64,000 nucleotides of DNA from positions 1 to 64,000 of the forward strand of contig JAJDTI010000081.1 in assembly GCA_022827245.1 (NCBI GenBank), read 5' to 3'. The notes below the pieces were generated by a model. The model was not told the DNA's origin. It made no database searches and saw only the letters and a program-made list of their open reading frames with translations. This document shows positions 62,754 through 64,000 of this stretch, piece after piece. Both the position numbers and the translations under genes were made by a program. Every line of letters begins with the position of its first letter. Position 1 is the first letter of the stretch. Source of the stretch: Pseudomonadales bacterium (GTDB lineage Bacteria > Pseudomonadota > Gammaproteobacteria > Pseudomonadales > Azotimanducaceae).

Positions 62754-64000
62754 ATGAACGTCCTGATCGTGGGAGGAGGCGGGCGCGAACACGCGCTCGC
62801 ATGGGCGGCCGCGCGATCGGCGCGGGTGGAGCGCGTCTTCGTCGCGCCGGGCAACGCCGGTACGGCGCGGGAGCCGAAGGTCGAGAACGTGGACATCCCG
62901 GTGGACGCCTTCGATGCGCTGGTGGACTGGGTGCGGGCCAACGATGTCGCCCTGACCGTCGCCGGGCCCGAAGCCCCGCTGGTGGAGGGCCTGCGGGACC
63001 GCTTCGACGCCGAGGGCCTGGCCTGCTTCGGGCCCACGCGCGCCGCGGCCCGGCTCGAGGGCTCCAAGGTGTTCGCGAAGGAGTTCCTTGCCCGCCACGG
63101 CATCCCGACGGCGGGGTACGCGTCGTTCACGGACCCGTCCGCGGCGCGCGCTTACATCGAGACGACGGGCGCCCCGGTCGTGGTCAAGGCGGACGGGCTC
63201 GCCGCCGGCAAGGGGGTGACGGTTGCCCGGGACGTCGAGGAAGCGGTGGATGCCGCGGAGGCGATGCTGTCGGGCGCGCGTTTCGGGGCCGCTGGGCGCG
63301 AGATCGTGGTCGAGGAGTTCCTCGAGGGCGAGGAGGCGAGCTTCATCTGCATGACGGACGGCACCGAGGTCGTGCCGTTCGCTTCCTCCCAGGACCACAA
63401 GGCGCGCGACGACGGCGACCTCGGCCCCAACACCGGCGGCATGGGCGCCTACTCACCGGCCCCGGTGGTCACGCCCGAGGTGCACGAGCGCATCCTGGAA
63501 GAGGTCGTGCGTCCCACGGTCCGGGGCATGGCGGCGGACGGGGCGCCCTACCAGGGCTTCCTCTACGCGGGCCTGATGATCATGCCGGACGGGGCGCCGA
63601 AGGTCATCGAGTTCAACTGCCGGTTCGGCGACCCGGAGGCCCAGCCGGTGCTGATGCGGATGCGCGGCGACCTGGTGGACCTGTGCCGGCGCGCCCTGTC
63701 GGAGGGGCTCGACGGGGTCGAACTCGCGTGGGACCCGCGCGCCGCCGTGGGCGTGGTCATGGCGGCCGGCGGGTATCCGCTCGACTATGCCCGGGGCCGC
63801 GCGATCGAAGGACTGGAGGAAGACGTGGCGGACACCAAGGTGTTCCACGCGGGCACGGCCCTGGTGGACGACCGCACGGTCACGAACGGCGGCCGGGTGC
63901 TGTGCGTCACGGCGCTCGGCGCGTCGGTGACCGAGGCGCAGGCCCGGGCGTACGAGCGGGTGGCTCACGTGCGTTGGGCGGATGCGTACTACAGAACGGA
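62754..64000 (+). CDS. purD: Phosphoribosylamine-glycine ligase, 3' end outside the window
   Basis: PurD joins glycine to phosphoribosylamine in purine synthesis. The visible 415 codons begin [19 protein letters not shown] after a GAGAAGGGGG ribosome site at ATG 62754 and include VAGPEAPLV, the ATP-grasp blocks [16 protein letters not shown] and [32 protein letters not shown] and [14 protein letters not shown]. The usual length is about 425-430 aa, so only the last few codons are missing beyond base 64000. It is 56 bases after purH, consistent with cotranscription. Confidence 0.95.
   Translation, partial: MNVLIVGGGGREHALAWAAARSARVERVFVAPGNAGTAREPKVENVDIPVDAFDALVDWVRANDVALTVAGPEAPLVEGLRDRFDAEGLACFGPTRAAARLEGSKVFAKEFLARHGIPTAGYASFTDPSAARAYIETTGAPVVVKADGLAAGKGVTVARDVEEAVDAAEAMLSGARFGAAGREIVVEEFLEGEEASFICMTDGTEVVPFASSQDHKARDDGDLGPNTGGMGAYSPAPVVTPEVHERILEEVVRPTVRGMAADGAPYQGFLYAGLMIMPDGAPKVIEFNCRFGDPEAQPVLMRMRGDLVDLCRRALSEGLDGVELAWDPRAAVGVVMAAGGYPLDYARGRAIEGLEEDVADTKVFHAGTALVDDRTVTNGGRVLCVTALGASVTEAQARAYERVAHVRWADAYYRT

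Noticed and set aside
62732-62754. TTGACA directly in front of purD
   Set aside because: It looks like a perfect -35 box but lies about 20 bases from the ATG, leaving no space for a -10 and transcript start; it is more likely part of the ribosome-site region.

Overview
This is a GC-rich bacterial chromosome segment, most likely from an uncultured, probably marine gammaproteobacterium. That placement rests on the aroQ-accB-prmA-(DUF3426)-fis-purH-purD gene order at the right end, on mpl, DUF2333 and DsbD, on the many TonB-dependent receptors with a 'EVVVTGIRGS' plug start, and on GTAG-type REP palindromes. I see no rRNA, tRNA or CRISPR array. No transposase gene is visible.

Layout. 1-3433: an Uma2-family nuclease with a heptad-repeat tail, a histidine phosphatase, an SDR and an epoxide-hydrolase-like enzyme. 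3458-12788: one leftward operon with a LolA-like periplasmic protein, five FtsX/LolC-type permeases, one LolD-type ATPase and an outer-membrane barrel; this looks like a trans-envelope lipid or lipoprotein export machine and is the most distinctive system here. 12952-22297: a methyltransferase, a divergent PEP carboxylase, an acyl-CoA dehydrogenase/MaoC pair facing an acyl-CoA synthetase, VOC and metallo-beta-lactamase-fold proteins, and an acyltransferase. 22481-34364: four tandem TonB-dependent receptors, each with its own promoter, terminator and REP element; the second carries a ten-base G tract in its signal peptide. 34449-42698: a DUF3604 protein, a DUF1330-haloalkane dehalogenase fusion, ComF, a cyclase/methylthioribose-kinase-like/nucleoside-hydrolase operon and a sulfatase.

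42721-53341: mpl, a membrane protein, PPi-type phosphofructokinase, an acyl-CoA carboxylase carboxyltransferase, an alginate-export-like porin, a lower-GC insert (about 49134-51290) with a possible defence protein and a Sel1-repeat protein, and a membrane pyrophosphatase of K+-dependent type. The PPi-type kinase and the PPi-driven pump suggest an economy in which pyrophosphate is used as an energy currency. 53518-58309: hydroxypyruvate isomerase-like protein, DUF2333, a PCu(A)C copper chaperone, a lipoprotein and DsbD, an envelope redox/copper group. 58440-64000: aroQ, accB, prmA, a DUF3426 protein, fis, purH and the 5' part of purD, with accC and dusB absent from the places where many gammaproteobacteria keep them.

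Many start codons are GTG or TTG, and many genes overlap by 1-4 bases, so translational coupling is common. All functional calls rest on motifs read by eye; no database search was possible.
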